Source: a bacterium | Lineage (GTDB): Bacteria; SAR324; XYD2-FULL-50-16 | Direction: 5' to 3' | Length of the DNA: 64,000 nt | NCBI GenBank assembly: GCA_018829445.1 | Contig: JAHJTV010000080.1 | Coordinates: 1-64,000, forward strand | Shown: piece after piece, positions 16,745 through 25,280 of the stretch | How the letters are laid out: every line of letters starts with the position of its first letter | Numbering within the stretch: the stretch's first letter is position 1 | The notes under the pieces: generated by a model | What the model was told of the DNA's origin: nothing | Databases searched by the model: none | What the model saw: the letters and a program-made list of their open reading frames with translations, nothing else | Made by a program: the position numbers and the translations under genes

Positions 16745-18913
16745 ATGGAGTATAATCGGCCTGTCTACTATGACGAGATTGAGCGTTGTGTAGATGCAAT
16801 TTTCGAAAGAGTCGGAAAAGATGTCGTCCTTGGAACGCCACTGGCACTGGGAAAGCCAAACCAGCTGATCAATGAAATCTATAAAAGAGTAAAGGAAGAC
16901 CCCACCATCAGTCTAAAGATCATTACAGCCTTATCGCTGGAAAGACCGACCGCTTCAAGCGAATTGGAAAGAAGAATCATGGAACCGCTGGTGGAACGGA
17001 TTTTTGCCGATTTCCCCGATTTTGAATACCTGAAGGACTTAAGGAAAAACCAATTACCCCAAAACTTTGAACTTATTGAATTCTACAACAAGTCAGGCGG
17101 ATTCCTGAACGCACCTCATGCCCAACAAAATTACATCAGCAGCAATTATACCCATGTTTCCAGGGATATTTTTTCACTTGGGATTAATGTAGCAGCACAG
17201 TTATTGGCCAAGGATACGATTGATGGCAAGCCTGTTTACAGCATGAGTTGTAATCCGGATACACCCATCGAAGTTGGTGAAGGAATGCTGAAACAGGCTG
17301 AGGCAGGGACGAAGAATTTCATTGTGGGACAAATCAATAACAATCTGCCGTTCATGTATGGCGATGCCATTATAGAGGGAAATCAATTCGATGCCATCAT
17401 CGATAACCCCAAGTATGATTTCACTCTGTTTGCCCCTCCGAAGGTTTCCGTGGCAACAGATGATTATATGATCGGTCTTCATGCCAGTACCTTGATTCAG
17501 GATGGAGGAACCCTGCAGATCGGTATCGGTTCCCTGGGAGATGCAATTTGCGCCGGGCTTCAGATGCGTCAGGATAATAATGATGTCTATAATGAGTCGA
17601 TCAGGGATTTTGGTATTCAGGATAGTTTTGGTGATGTGATTGAGCAATGGGGCGGGACTGATCGCTTTGAAGAGGGATTATACGGGTCTTCCGAAATGCT
17701 GGTGGACGGTTTTATCCACTTGTACAAAAGCGGTATTATCAAACGGAAGGTTTATGACAGTATTCCCATTCAAAAATTACTCAACAATAAAAAAATCACC
17801 GAAACCGTAACACCGCAGATGTTGTCTGCCCTGATGGAGCACCAGGCTATTGAAGGCAGGTTGACTGAAAACAATTTCGAATTCTTGAAACATTATGGAA
17901 TTTTAAAAGAGGGTCTTACCTATCGGGATGGCGAGATAATTAACGGTTCCAGAAGCTATTCCGCCGATCTGTGCGATGAAACAGCCTTTGAGAAAGTGAC
18001 CGCCGAATGTTTGGGAAAAGAGTTGAAACACGGTGTAGTCATGCATGGTGCTTTCTTCATTGGCCCCAAGGCTTTTTACGATGCCTTGAACGATATGCCC
18101 GAAGAGGAGCGTCGGTTGTTTAACATGACCAGCGTTAAATATGTCAATCAGCTATACGGCGGTGAAGAGATAAAAACGTTGCAACGCCGAAAAGCACGGT
18201 TTATCAATGCCGGAATGAAGGTCAACCTGTTGGGCGCTGTTGCTTCCGATGCACTTGAGGATGGCAGAGTGGTCAGTGGTGTTGGCGGGCAGTATAATTT
18301 TGTCTGTATGGCTCACGAACTCAAGGATGCCCGGGGGATTCTCATGATAAAATCCACGCGTACCAAAGAGGGCAAGGTCAGTTCCAATGTGGTATTCAAC
18401 TATGGCCATACCACTATTCCCAGACACTTGAGGGATATGGTGGTGACGGAATACGGAATAGCCGATATCAAAGGGCAAACAGACAGCACCGTAATTGCCA
18501 GGATTCTTAATGTCACTGATTCCAGGTTTCAGGAGGGCTTACTGCGGGAAGCCAAAAAGCATAAGAAAATTGCTACCAACCATACCATTCCAGAAAGATT
18601 CAGGAACAATACTCCAACCAAACTGGAAAAGATGATAGCCCCATACAAGAAAAAAGGCTATTTTGATCCGTTTCCCCTGGGGAAAGACTTGACCGATGAA
18701 GAGATCGTGTTGATCGGATCACTCCGAAAGTTTAAAAACGATCTGGCCAGGAAAAAGGTATCCTTGGGTAAAGTGGGCAGAACCATCACATCCATACCAC
18801 CGGAGACAATCCCCTATCTCCAGAGGATGGAATTGGACAAGCCGGCAACCCTAAAAGAGAAGATGCTGCAGAAAACAGTGGTCTATGCACTTCTGAATGG
18901 CGGAAAGCTCTAA
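16745..18913 (+). CDS. Long acetyl-CoA hydrolase/CoA-transferase family protein
   Basis: A 722-residue protein with the start placed at ATG 16745, which has GGAGGAGAG seven bases upstream; an in-frame ATG at 16709 lacks this. It belongs to the acetyl-CoA hydrolase/transferase family, but is longer than the usual 430-500 residues, a long form known from several Proteobacteria. Key blocks are GTLQIGIGSLGDA near residue 256, and VVSGVGGQYNFV near 509, the CoA-binding turn that follows the catalytic Glu region; EYGIADIKGQT follows. It probably moves CoA between carboxylates or hydrolyses acyl-CoA. The approximately 140-residue insertion between the two halves is unassigned. Confidence 0.83.
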   Translation: MEYNRPVYYDEIERCVDAIFERVGKDVVLGTPLALGKPNQLINEIYKRVKEDPTISLKIITALSLERPTASSELERRIMEPLVERIFADFPDFEYLKDLRKNQLPQNFELIEFYNKSGGFLNAPHAQQNYISSNYTHVSRDIFSLGINVAAQLLAKDTIDGKPVYSMSCNPDTPIEVGEGMLKQAEAGTKNFIVGQINNNLPFMYGDAIIEGNQFDAIIDNPKYDFTLFAPPKVSVATDDYMIGLHASTLIQDGGTLQIGIGSLGDAICAGLQMRQDNNDVYNESIRDFGIQDSFGDVIEQWGGTDRFEEGLYGSSEMLVDGFIHLYKSGIIKRKVYDSIPIQKLLNNKKITETVTPQMLSALMEHQAIEGRLTENNFEFLKHYGILKEGLTYRDGEIINGSRSYSADLCDETAFEKVTAECLGKELKHGVVMHGAFFIGPKAFYDALNDMPEEERRLFNMTSVKYVNQLYGGEEIKTLQRRKARFINAGMKVNLLGAVASDALEDGRVVSGVGGQYNFVCMAHELKDARGILMIKSTRTKEGKVSSNVVFNYGHTTIPRHLRDMVVTEYGIADIKGQTDSTVIARILNVTDSRFQEGLLREAKKHKKIATNHTIPERFRNNTPTKLEKMIAPYKKKGYFDPFPLGKDLTDEEIVLIGSLRKFKNDLARKKVSLGKVGRTITSIPPETIPYLQRMELDKPATLKEKMLQKTVVYALLNGGKL

Positions 18914-18923
18914 GTTATTTGAT

Positions 18924-18947
18924 AGCCGGGAATGCTCTTTCCCGGTT
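18924..18947. terminator. Bidirectional hairpin between convergent genes
   Basis: AGCCGGGAA and TTCCCGGTT pair as a nine-base stem with one G-T, loop of six. It lies 10 bases after the CoA-transferase stop and 33 bases after the ABC-F gene on the other strand. An A-run on its right side acts as a T-run for minus-strand transcripts only before the stem, so it is a moderate candidate. Confidence 0.5.
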
Positions 18948-18980
18948 AAAAAATCGCCAAAACCACTATCTTTCCACAGT

Positions 18981-20492
18981 CTATACCTGGTGAATGGTTA
19001 ATGTATTTGTTCCGTTATCCCCCTCGGTAATATGCCAATTTATGGTCGTTAACTCTCTTAAAAACCGTTTATCATGGCTGATCAGCAGGAGACCGGCCGG
19101 GTAATCCTTCAAGGTGTCCTGCAGACAGTCAATGGATAGCAGGTCAAGGTGATTGGTTGGCTCATCCATCACTATCAGGTGGGGGATGTTGGCGACCCCG
19201 ATGGCCAGCATGATCTTCCTCACTTCACCCGGACTGGGCTCTGAACTCTCGAGGAGTCTGGGTGGGCGGGTTCCAAGTCTGTTTATCACGGTCATCATAT
19301 GTCCCAATTTATCTCCGGGAAGTTGATGAACCTCTTGCAGGATCAGTCTGGATTTTTCAGCGTCAATTTCTTGGGGGATACAGATCATCCTGTCCGGAGG
19401 AAGGGTAATGGATTCTGTTATATGTTTCAGCAACGTACTCTTGCCTGTCCCGTTTAAACCGGTGAGAGAGACATGGTCATCCGGCTTCATGGACAGGTTC
19501 GGGAAACTGAGTTGACGCCCCTCACCGAGGGATAAAATCCCATGGGGAATAGAGAATAGAAGGTCCTTTTTTGATTTTTCTCCTTGCTGCCAGATACCGG
19601 TTTCATATGTTTTTTTTACTTTGATCTGATTCAATCTGTTTTGCGCCTGGCTTCTCCGGCCTTCCAGCTGGTTCATCAATTTGCTGGCAACTGCATCTTT
19701 TCCGGTCAAGCGGGCCATGTTTATTTTGGATTTGGCATCATGATCCTTTTGATCGATTCCACGTTTAGATCTTTTTTTATCAGCCTGCAGGGCTTCTGAC
19801 CTCCGTTTTTTGACCTCCCGTTCCAGTTTTTTATATTCACTATTGGCTTGCAGGTGCTGCTTTTGAATGGATTCTCTCTCTTGCTGTATCTGTTTCCAGA
19901 CTTTAGAATAATTTCCCGGTCTTTGGAAAATTTCCGGGGGATCAAGAAACAGGCAATATCTACAGAGAGTATCCAATAATTCCCGATCATGGCTTACCAG
20001 TAAGCCAACACCTTTGAATGACTGCAGGGCTTTGATGAGAACGCTCCGTGCCAATTGATCCAGGTGATTGGTTGGTTCATCAATAGCGAGTACTGCAGGT
20101 TGTATCCATAAGGCGGTTCCGATTTGGGCTCTCTTTCGTTCTCCATGACTGAGGGAATTCCAACGGGAAGGCCAGTTTTCCTCGATCAACAGCTGTCCTT
20201 TGAGTACAAAAGCGTCATGATCCATGGCATTAATGAAGTCACTAAACCTGTCCGGAGGGCTGTCCGTCCTCTGCTGACAGTACAATGCATTTCCGGGAAT
20301 AAAAACCTGACCTTGAGAGGCAGATAAGGTGCCTGTTGATAGTTTTAAAAGGGTGCTTTTCCCAACCCCGTTGACCCCGATGACTCCGGTCCAACCTGGA
20401 TAGAACTGCAGTGATAATCGGTTGATCAGCGGTTCGCTGAGTGTTTCGTATGCAAAAGTAACATTTTGAAATTCGATGGATTGTCTTCCCAT
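18981..20492 (-). CDS. ABC-F family ATPase
   Basis: A 503-residue protein with two ABC ATPase domains and no membrane segment, the ABC-F layout. Walker A motifs are GVNGVGKST near 37 and GLNGTGKST near 346; signatures are LSHGER and the atypical PSPGEV; both Walker B regions end DEPTNHLD. The inter-domain linker, about 190-270, is rich in Lys, Arg and Glu and helical, as in ribosome-acting members. ABC-F proteins act on the ribosomal E site in translation or antibiotic protection. The ATG at 20492 has GGGAGGGA five bases upstream, so it is preferred over one four codons earlier. The second signature starting PSPGE in place of LSGGQ is unusual but occurs in short ABC-F forms. Confidence 0.87.
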   Translation of the reverse strand: MGRQSIEFQNVTFAYETLSEPLINRLSLQFYPGWTGVIGVNGVGKSTLLKLSTGTLSASQGQVFIPGNALYCQQRTDSPPDRFSDFINAMDHDAFVLKGQLLIEENWPSRWNSLSHGERKRAQIGTALWIQPAVLAIDEPTNHLDQLARSVLIKALQSFKGVGLLVSHDRELLDTLCRYCLFLDPPEIFQRPGNYSKVWKQIQQERESIQKQHLQANSEYKKLEREVKKRRSEALQADKKRSKRGIDQKDHDAKSKINMARLTGKDAVASKLMNQLEGRRSQAQNRLNQIKVKKTYETGIWQQGEKSKKDLLFSIPHGILSLGEGRQLSFPNLSMKPDDHVSLTGLNGTGKSTLLKHITESITLPPDRMICIPQEIDAEKSRLILQEVHQLPGDKLGHMMTVINRLGTRPPRLLESSEPSPGEVRKIMLAIGVANIPHLIVMDEPTNHLDLLSIDCLQDTLKDYPAGLLLISHDKRFLRELTTINWHITEGDNGTNTLTIHQV

Positions 20493-21077
20493 AGTCCCTC
20501 CCAATTGGTTTTTTGACTATCCTGTTCAAATAAACAAATCGCCGGGAGAAATGACAGAGCTTTTTCGCACCAATCATGCAAGGTAAATAAGAACAAACCC
20601 GGTAACCCTGTGACCTTAAGGTTATTAGCGGGATTCAAAGATAAAAATATATTTTACGGATTCCGGGAACGCACCGGTCAAGTCGGAGACCGACCAGCCA
20701 TTGATCTTATTTGATTTTATTTTCTCTACCAGCAGGTGGAAGTATAAAAGATCAATTAATTGCGCATTCCGTTTTATTGTATGATGTGAAGAATTCGAAT
20801 GAAGATGTTTTTGATGTCTTAAAAATAGTCTATTTTGTGAAAACAGATTTTGTCAAATCCTGGGGGGTGACAAAGTAAAGTTGACATAACGCCTCAAAGC
20901 GTGGTGAATTGCAACCTAACACCTTATTATTGATTCTTTTTTCTTGGTTCTTAATCAATGAAATAGGGTTGCAGGCAGATTGGAAACCCGGATAACGGAT
21001 GCAATTCTAAAATTCGTTATTGAGGGAGCTACTATCGGACTGAACTTTAAAACAAATCAGCAGGATCACAAAATAAA
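20493..21077. other. Divergent intergenic region, no gene seen
   Basis: A 585-base gap between divergent genes, AT-rich towards the middle. I see no coding frame with a start and no RNA gene. A fragment near 20886-20925 recalls half of an attC site but has no matching arm. Confidence 0.4.
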
Positions 21078-22127
21078 ATGGGATACGAGTATTTTGGAGA
21101 TAAGAAAAAATATCGACCAAAACCACTGACCTGGTGGGAGAAACTCATCAGATTCCAGAAGATGTGTTCCTGGTTTATATACCACTATTCCGGACTGCAC
21201 TTTGTCGTCTGGAAAATAATACCGCTTAAAAAGAGTGAGGAGAAACCTCCTCCTTTTGTTTTTCTTGCAATTATTGTTGTCTATATAGCAATCTTCGGAA
21301 TTACCTCCTATCGGTTTGAAACTTGCTACAATCAACTGGAAGTGAGGCTCGATACACTGGAAGCCCAATTGGCAGCAACGGCCAACATCGATAACGACAA
21401 ATTTAAAAGTTTATTGGAGACATTGCCTGCCATCCAGAACTCCCGGTGTCCCATCGAACCGAATCTATCAAATCCCTTGACCGTCTTTGGCTCGCTATTC
21501 CTGGAAGAGAGAAACGAAAAAATCCTTTCACGGACAATGAAGATTTTTGCTTTGTGGAAAAACAGACTAAGCGGGCTTATACTCATTAAGCCGATCTTTA
21601 AGGATTTTGATTTTAGAGAGATCAATTTTGAAGGAACGGTATTGGAAATGCCCGGATTTGTTAATGTAAATATGGAGAATTCCCGTTTCAAAAACGCAGA
21701 ACTGTATCTGGCAACGTTTAAAGATGCAAATCTTGATAAGGCAGACTTTAGGAATTCGTTGGTTGCCTACTCTACCTTGAGCACTGACCAGGAAGAACAG
21801 CATAACAGCGGGAAAAGCTCCCGAGAGAAAATGGAAGACATTAACCTGGAGGGTGCCAGACTTTTCTTTGTGGATTTTAGGGAATTCCCAACCAATTACG
21901 AAAAAATAGCAACAGTCTCCACCTTATATGGATCGGTATTTAGTGTAAAACTGTGTGATGAGATAGCAAAGAAAAACCGTTCCTTACTCAATACACCGGA
22001 TGGCAGTCCTGATTTTGAGGGACTGAAAAAAATTGATAAATACAGTAAAACCTTCCAATACGCAGTTGATAATCCTCTCGCCGAATACCTCACCCGAATC
22101 TCAGGTAAATCCTGTACTTATAAATGA
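21078..22127 (+). CDS. Membrane-anchored pentapeptide-repeat protein
   Basis: A 349-residue protein. Residues about 55-80 form one transmembrane helix after a basic, aromatic N-terminus. From about 170 to 235 the sequence has repeating (D/N/A)-x-(L/F)-x-x units, for example FREINFEGTVLEMPGF and FKDANLDKADFRN, which build a right-handed beta-helix; a second short block (INLEGARLFFVDF) follows near 255. The repeats number about ten, few compared with gyrase-mimicking members. The C-terminal 90 residues are not repetitive. Function unknown; such proteins often act as scaffolds at the membrane. AGGAT lies 11 bases before the ATG. Confidence 0.75.
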   Translation: MGYEYFGDKKKYRPKPLTWWEKLIRFQKMCSWFIYHYSGLHFVVWKIIPLKKSEEKPPPFVFLAIIVVYIAIFGITSYRFETCYNQLEVRLDTLEAQLAATANIDNDKFKSLLETLPAIQNSRCPIEPNLSNPLTVFGSLFLEERNEKILSRTMKIFALWKNRLSGLILIKPIFKDFDFREINFEGTVLEMPGFVNVNMENSRFKNAELYLATFKDANLDKADFRNSLVAYSTLSTDQEEQHNSGKSSREKMEDINLEGARLFFVDFREFPTNYEKIATVSTLYGSVFSVKLCDEIAKKNRSLLNTPDGSPDFEGLKKIDKYSKTFQYAVDNPLAEYLTRISGKSCTYK

Positions 22128-22437
22128 TACCAAGCGGCTCTCTTCCTGTTTGGCTGAAAGTTTTCATCTCACTGTCGAAAGGAATACCAAGCTTTAGGGT
22201 CTTATGACAAAGAGTTCCGGGCTAGCGCCTCTTGTTACCTCAACCAATTGACCTCTGACATCCATTTGTTCCGTCGGTCGGTTTTGAATTGAAAAATCGA
22301 AACAGGTTGCCCATAATAGCACTTTGCAGTTAAATAATAACTAACGGTTTTGCCATAGTCAGGGTTTTCAGGAGAAAACCGGCTGCAGTTTCAGAAACAG
22401 CAAAATCTGCTACTTAAAAAAATATCTTTAAAATATC
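22128..22437. other. Intergenic region, nothing recognised
   Basis: About 310 bases with no supported coding frame or hairpin; it should contain the promoter of the small gene that follows. Confidence 0.3.
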
Positions 22438-22788
22438 ATGGGCAACAGTAACGAAGAGCAAAATATCAGAATTGAAAAAGTGCTGGAAAAATGTAAGGAC
22501 AAAACGGTGAACAAGGTAACTCTGGCAGTATTTTTCAGCCTGCTTAAGCAGACACTCCCCCTGCCTTGCGATGTCATTGGAAAAGAAGATCTGGTTAGAT
22601 ACACCCTGTGTGCCATTGAAAACTCGGGAGATGATATGTACGGATTGCTAGGGAGTCTTCAATTGGCAGCAGACGAGAAAAAAGAGTGTATTATTCCTTT
22701 ATGTGATCTCAAGGCTGTGAATAATCGGTCACTGGAATTTATGCTGATCAACGACTATGCGACCTGGTTTGTTAATAATCAGTTTTAA
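22438..22788 (+). CDS. Small soluble protein of unknown function
   Basis: A 116-residue acidic protein without signal peptide or membrane segment. It has a middle segment DLVRYTLCAIENSGDDMYGLLGSLQ, followed by a short linker and SLEFMLINDYATWFVNNQF. The YTLxAI...DxxYGLLG pattern seems familiar from small conserved proteins annotated only as calcium-binding or hypothetical, so I do not assign a role. The ribosome binding site is not evident. It ends 20 bases from the convergent acyl-AMP ligase gene. Confidence 0.55.
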   Translation: MGNSNEEQNIRIEKVLEKCKDKTVNKVTLAVFFSLLKQTLPLPCDVIGKEDLVRYTLCAIENSGDDMYGLLGSLQLAADEKKECIIPLCDLKAVNNRSLEFMLINDYATWFVNNQF

Positions 22789-22808
22789 TAGTGACGGTCT
22801 CTTTTATA

Positions 22809-24827
22809 TTATATAGGCACCAGGTTTTGCAGGTTTTCATCTTCGACAATGCGGATGATATCATCCAGGGTGGTGGTTTCATTGATTTCTTCCAGCAGAT
22901 CCAGCCCGGGAATGGCGAAATGCTCCTCAACGCTTTCAACAAATTCCACCATTTTTAATGAATCACTGCCGAGGTCGATCAAGGGTTCATCCAGTACCGG
23001 TTCGATCTCCACAATCTTTTTGAACAGGTTGATAATCGTATCTTTGGTGCTTAATTCGGCGCGGTCCTCTTCAGCTTTGTGAGGTTCCCTGATTCGAAAC
23101 AACAAGCCATTGAACTCCTCCTGTTCAATCATTTGTATGGTTGCGGTGTGCTTGATTTTCCCGCTGGAGGTTTTTTTGATGGTTCCCGGCCGCAAATAGG
23201 TTCTCACGGAGGGGTAGATCTGAAAATTGTCACCGATAATCTTGATCACTCTTTTATCGATTTGTGGCAGAACATACTCCTTAAAAGCGTCCATATGCGA
23301 GAGGTATTCCGATTCAATCTCGATTCCCAGGGCCAGTTGTTCCTCCTGCTCATGATCAGTGACGCCGTAGGCGATGACACAGTCAGGGCAAACCTCCTTG
23401 ATTTTGGGCACCACAAATTCAATATCATGCGGATAATAGTTGCGTCCCCGGATGATGATGATATCCTTGATTCGTCCGGCAAAATAGAGATTTCCCTGCC
23501 ACAATAATCCCAAATCCCCGGTTTTCAAAAAGGGAGTCTCATATCCTGTTATTCTCTGGTTAAAAACTTTCTCCGTTTCTTCGGAATTTTGATAGTAGCC
23601 CATACAGACACTGGGGCCGGTCAGGGTGATCTCACCCACCTGCCCCTCCGGTAAAGCCTCACAGTTCTCACCCATGATAACGATCTCATGTCCAAACATG
23701 CTGGCTCCCAGGTTCACAAGATACTTTTTATCTTCCGGGTCGGTGTTACCATCTATCAGTTTTAAGGTACCTTTCTTTTCAAGCAAGTGGCGATCAGCAC
23801 ACAGAACTTCCAGTCCGGGGGATTCCGAAAACATAATGACGGTTTCGGCCATGCCAAAACCGGGTCGCACCACATCGGATTTCAAACCGTATGGGGCAAA
23901 ATACTCATTAAACTTTTTAGTGGCTGTATAATGCACCGGTTCTGCTCCGATGACAACGGAGACCATGGTGGAGAGGTTTATGCCTTTCAGATCATCAGCA
24001 GTCGATTTTCGCAGGCACATGTCAAAAGCGAATGGTGGAGCATAGCTGTGAGCGCAGCCATACTTGGACATGGCTCTGAGCCAGCGGAACGGCTTTAGGA
24101 TAAAATGCACCGGTGTCATCAAAACGACAAATCCCCCACAATAAAGGGATCCGATCAATCCGGCGGCCAAACCAAAATCATGAAAAAGAGGAAGCCATAA
24201 GGCAGTGCCACTTTTCTCCTGCCATTGTCCGAAAATCCGCGACTGCTCCATGTTGGCCACAATATTGCTGTGTCCGACAATTACTCCCTTTGGGGCTCCT
24301 GTACTACCTGAGCTGAACTGTAAATAGGCGGGATCATCGGCTGTAATGTCCGGCTCTTGATAACTGTAACCGGATTGACTCAGTATTTCTCGATCTGAAA
24401 TAATCCTGATGGAAGCAAATTCCTCGTGATCGGTGGCCAACCGCTTATTGAGAAAATCGGCAATCTGCGGTGTTGAGATCAGCACTCTTGGTTTGGAAAT
24501 CTTAAGATTGGGAATCAATGTTTCTCGATAGGAACCCAGTTGATGGGATAGGGGAACCGCCAATACTCCACCGTAGAGACAACCGTAAAAAATTTTTACA
24601 AACTCCAGGCCGTTTGGCAGTAAAACCAGGGCACGATCACCCTTTTTTATACCCTGACTCTGGAGCCACGCAGCGACCAATCTGGCTGATCGGTCAAGAT
24701 CACCATAACTCAACAGTTGCTCTTTATCGTCGCCATCCTCCAAAAAGGTGATATAATTTCTATCGCCATGCTCTGCAGCTCTTTGCTTGGCTATTCCTAC
24801 AATTGTTTCCCGGGCATCATAAACCAT
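22809..24827 (-). CDS. Fatty-acyl-AMP ligase fused to a C-terminal acyl carrier protein
   Basis: A 672-residue protein. The first 580 residues form an adenylation domain of the FAAL type: A3 motif LQFSSGSTGAPKG near 170, PLFHDFG near 209, and a mid-domain LKTGDLG near 440. The end, about 595-665, is an ACP with the phosphopantetheine site LGSDSLKMVEF. FAALs activate fatty acids as acyl-AMP and hand them to an ACP, not to CoA, so the fused ACP is the likely acceptor. Such fusions usually start lipid-modified peptides, polyketides or special lipids; no PKS or NRPS gene lies next to it here. AAGGAT precedes the ATG. The acylated ACP could feed the stand-alone lipid genes in this window, which is inference. 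Confidence 0.85.
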   Translation of the reverse strand: MVYDARETIVGIAKQRAAEHGDRNYITFLEDGDDKEQLLSYGDLDRSARLVAAWLQSQGIKKGDRALVLLPNGLEFVKIFYGCLYGGVLAVPLSHQLGSYRETLIPNLKISKPRVLISTPQIADFLNKRLATDHEEFASIRIISDREILSQSGYSYQEPDITADDPAYLQFSSGSTGAPKGVIVGHSNIVANMEQSRIFGQWQEKSGTALWLPLFHDFGLAAGLIGSLYCGGFVVLMTPVHFILKPFRWLRAMSKYGCAHSYAPPFAFDMCLRKSTADDLKGINLSTMVSVVIGAEPVHYTATKKFNEYFAPYGLKSDVVRPGFGMAETVIMFSESPGLEVLCADRHLLEKKGTLKLIDGNTDPEDKKYLVNLGASMFGHEIVIMGENCEALPEGQVGEITLTGPSVCMGYYQNSEETEKVFNQRITGYETPFLKTGDLGLLWQGNLYFAGRIKDIIIIRGRNYYPHDIEFVVPKIKEVCPDCVIAYGVTDHEQEEQLALGIEIESEYLSHMDAFKEYVLPQIDKRVIKIIGDNFQIYPSVRTYLRPGTIKKTSSGKIKHTATIQMIEQEEFNGLLFRIREPHKAEEDRAELSTKDTIINLFKKIVEIEPVLDEPLIDLGSDSLKMVEFVESVEEHFAIPGLDLLEEINETTTLDDIIRIVEDENLQNLVPI

Positions 24828-25280
24828 TTTGGCGATCCTTACAAAAATGTCCTGTTTTTTTGTTTAATGTTTGCGCAACTTCGCAATGAGATTATCCAGA
24901 TTACCCTTGTGAGTGATAAATCGCAATCCTTCGTATCTCATTTTTTTGCCAAATCGGGTTTCTTAAAGAAGACGATGAACCGTTTTGTTTTTAACAGTAG
25001 GGTGACCTTACATAGAGCCCCCTGAATGATAGTTTAATTTATTGAAATTTTTTGTTAATGTGGATAAAAAAGGAAGATTGTTATCGATGACTCCCGAAAT
25101 TAAGGTAGGAATCTGGCCTGAGCTGTAATTATCTCGTAGAAATTAGTAAATGACTTAGTTGCCCTGGATTGAAGGAAAAATACCTTGACACTAAAACAGC
25201 GATTACCTAATATTTCCGCAGTCTAATAAGCTAAGCAGGAATCAATAAATAAAGTATCAAATGCCATTTCCGAGTTCCAA
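24828..25280. other. Divergent intergenic region, no gene seen
   Basis: About 450 bases between the divergent acyl-AMP ligase and histidine kinase genes. It should hold both promoters. No open frame, dyad or heptamer site like those at 27960 and 30736 was found. Confidence 0.35.

Noticed and set aside
20880..20930. Sequence TAACGCCTCAAAGCG followed by CCTAAC, resembling a part of Vibrio-type attC sites.
   Set aside because: Both AAC cores point the same way and no opposite arm pairs with them, so it is not an attC.
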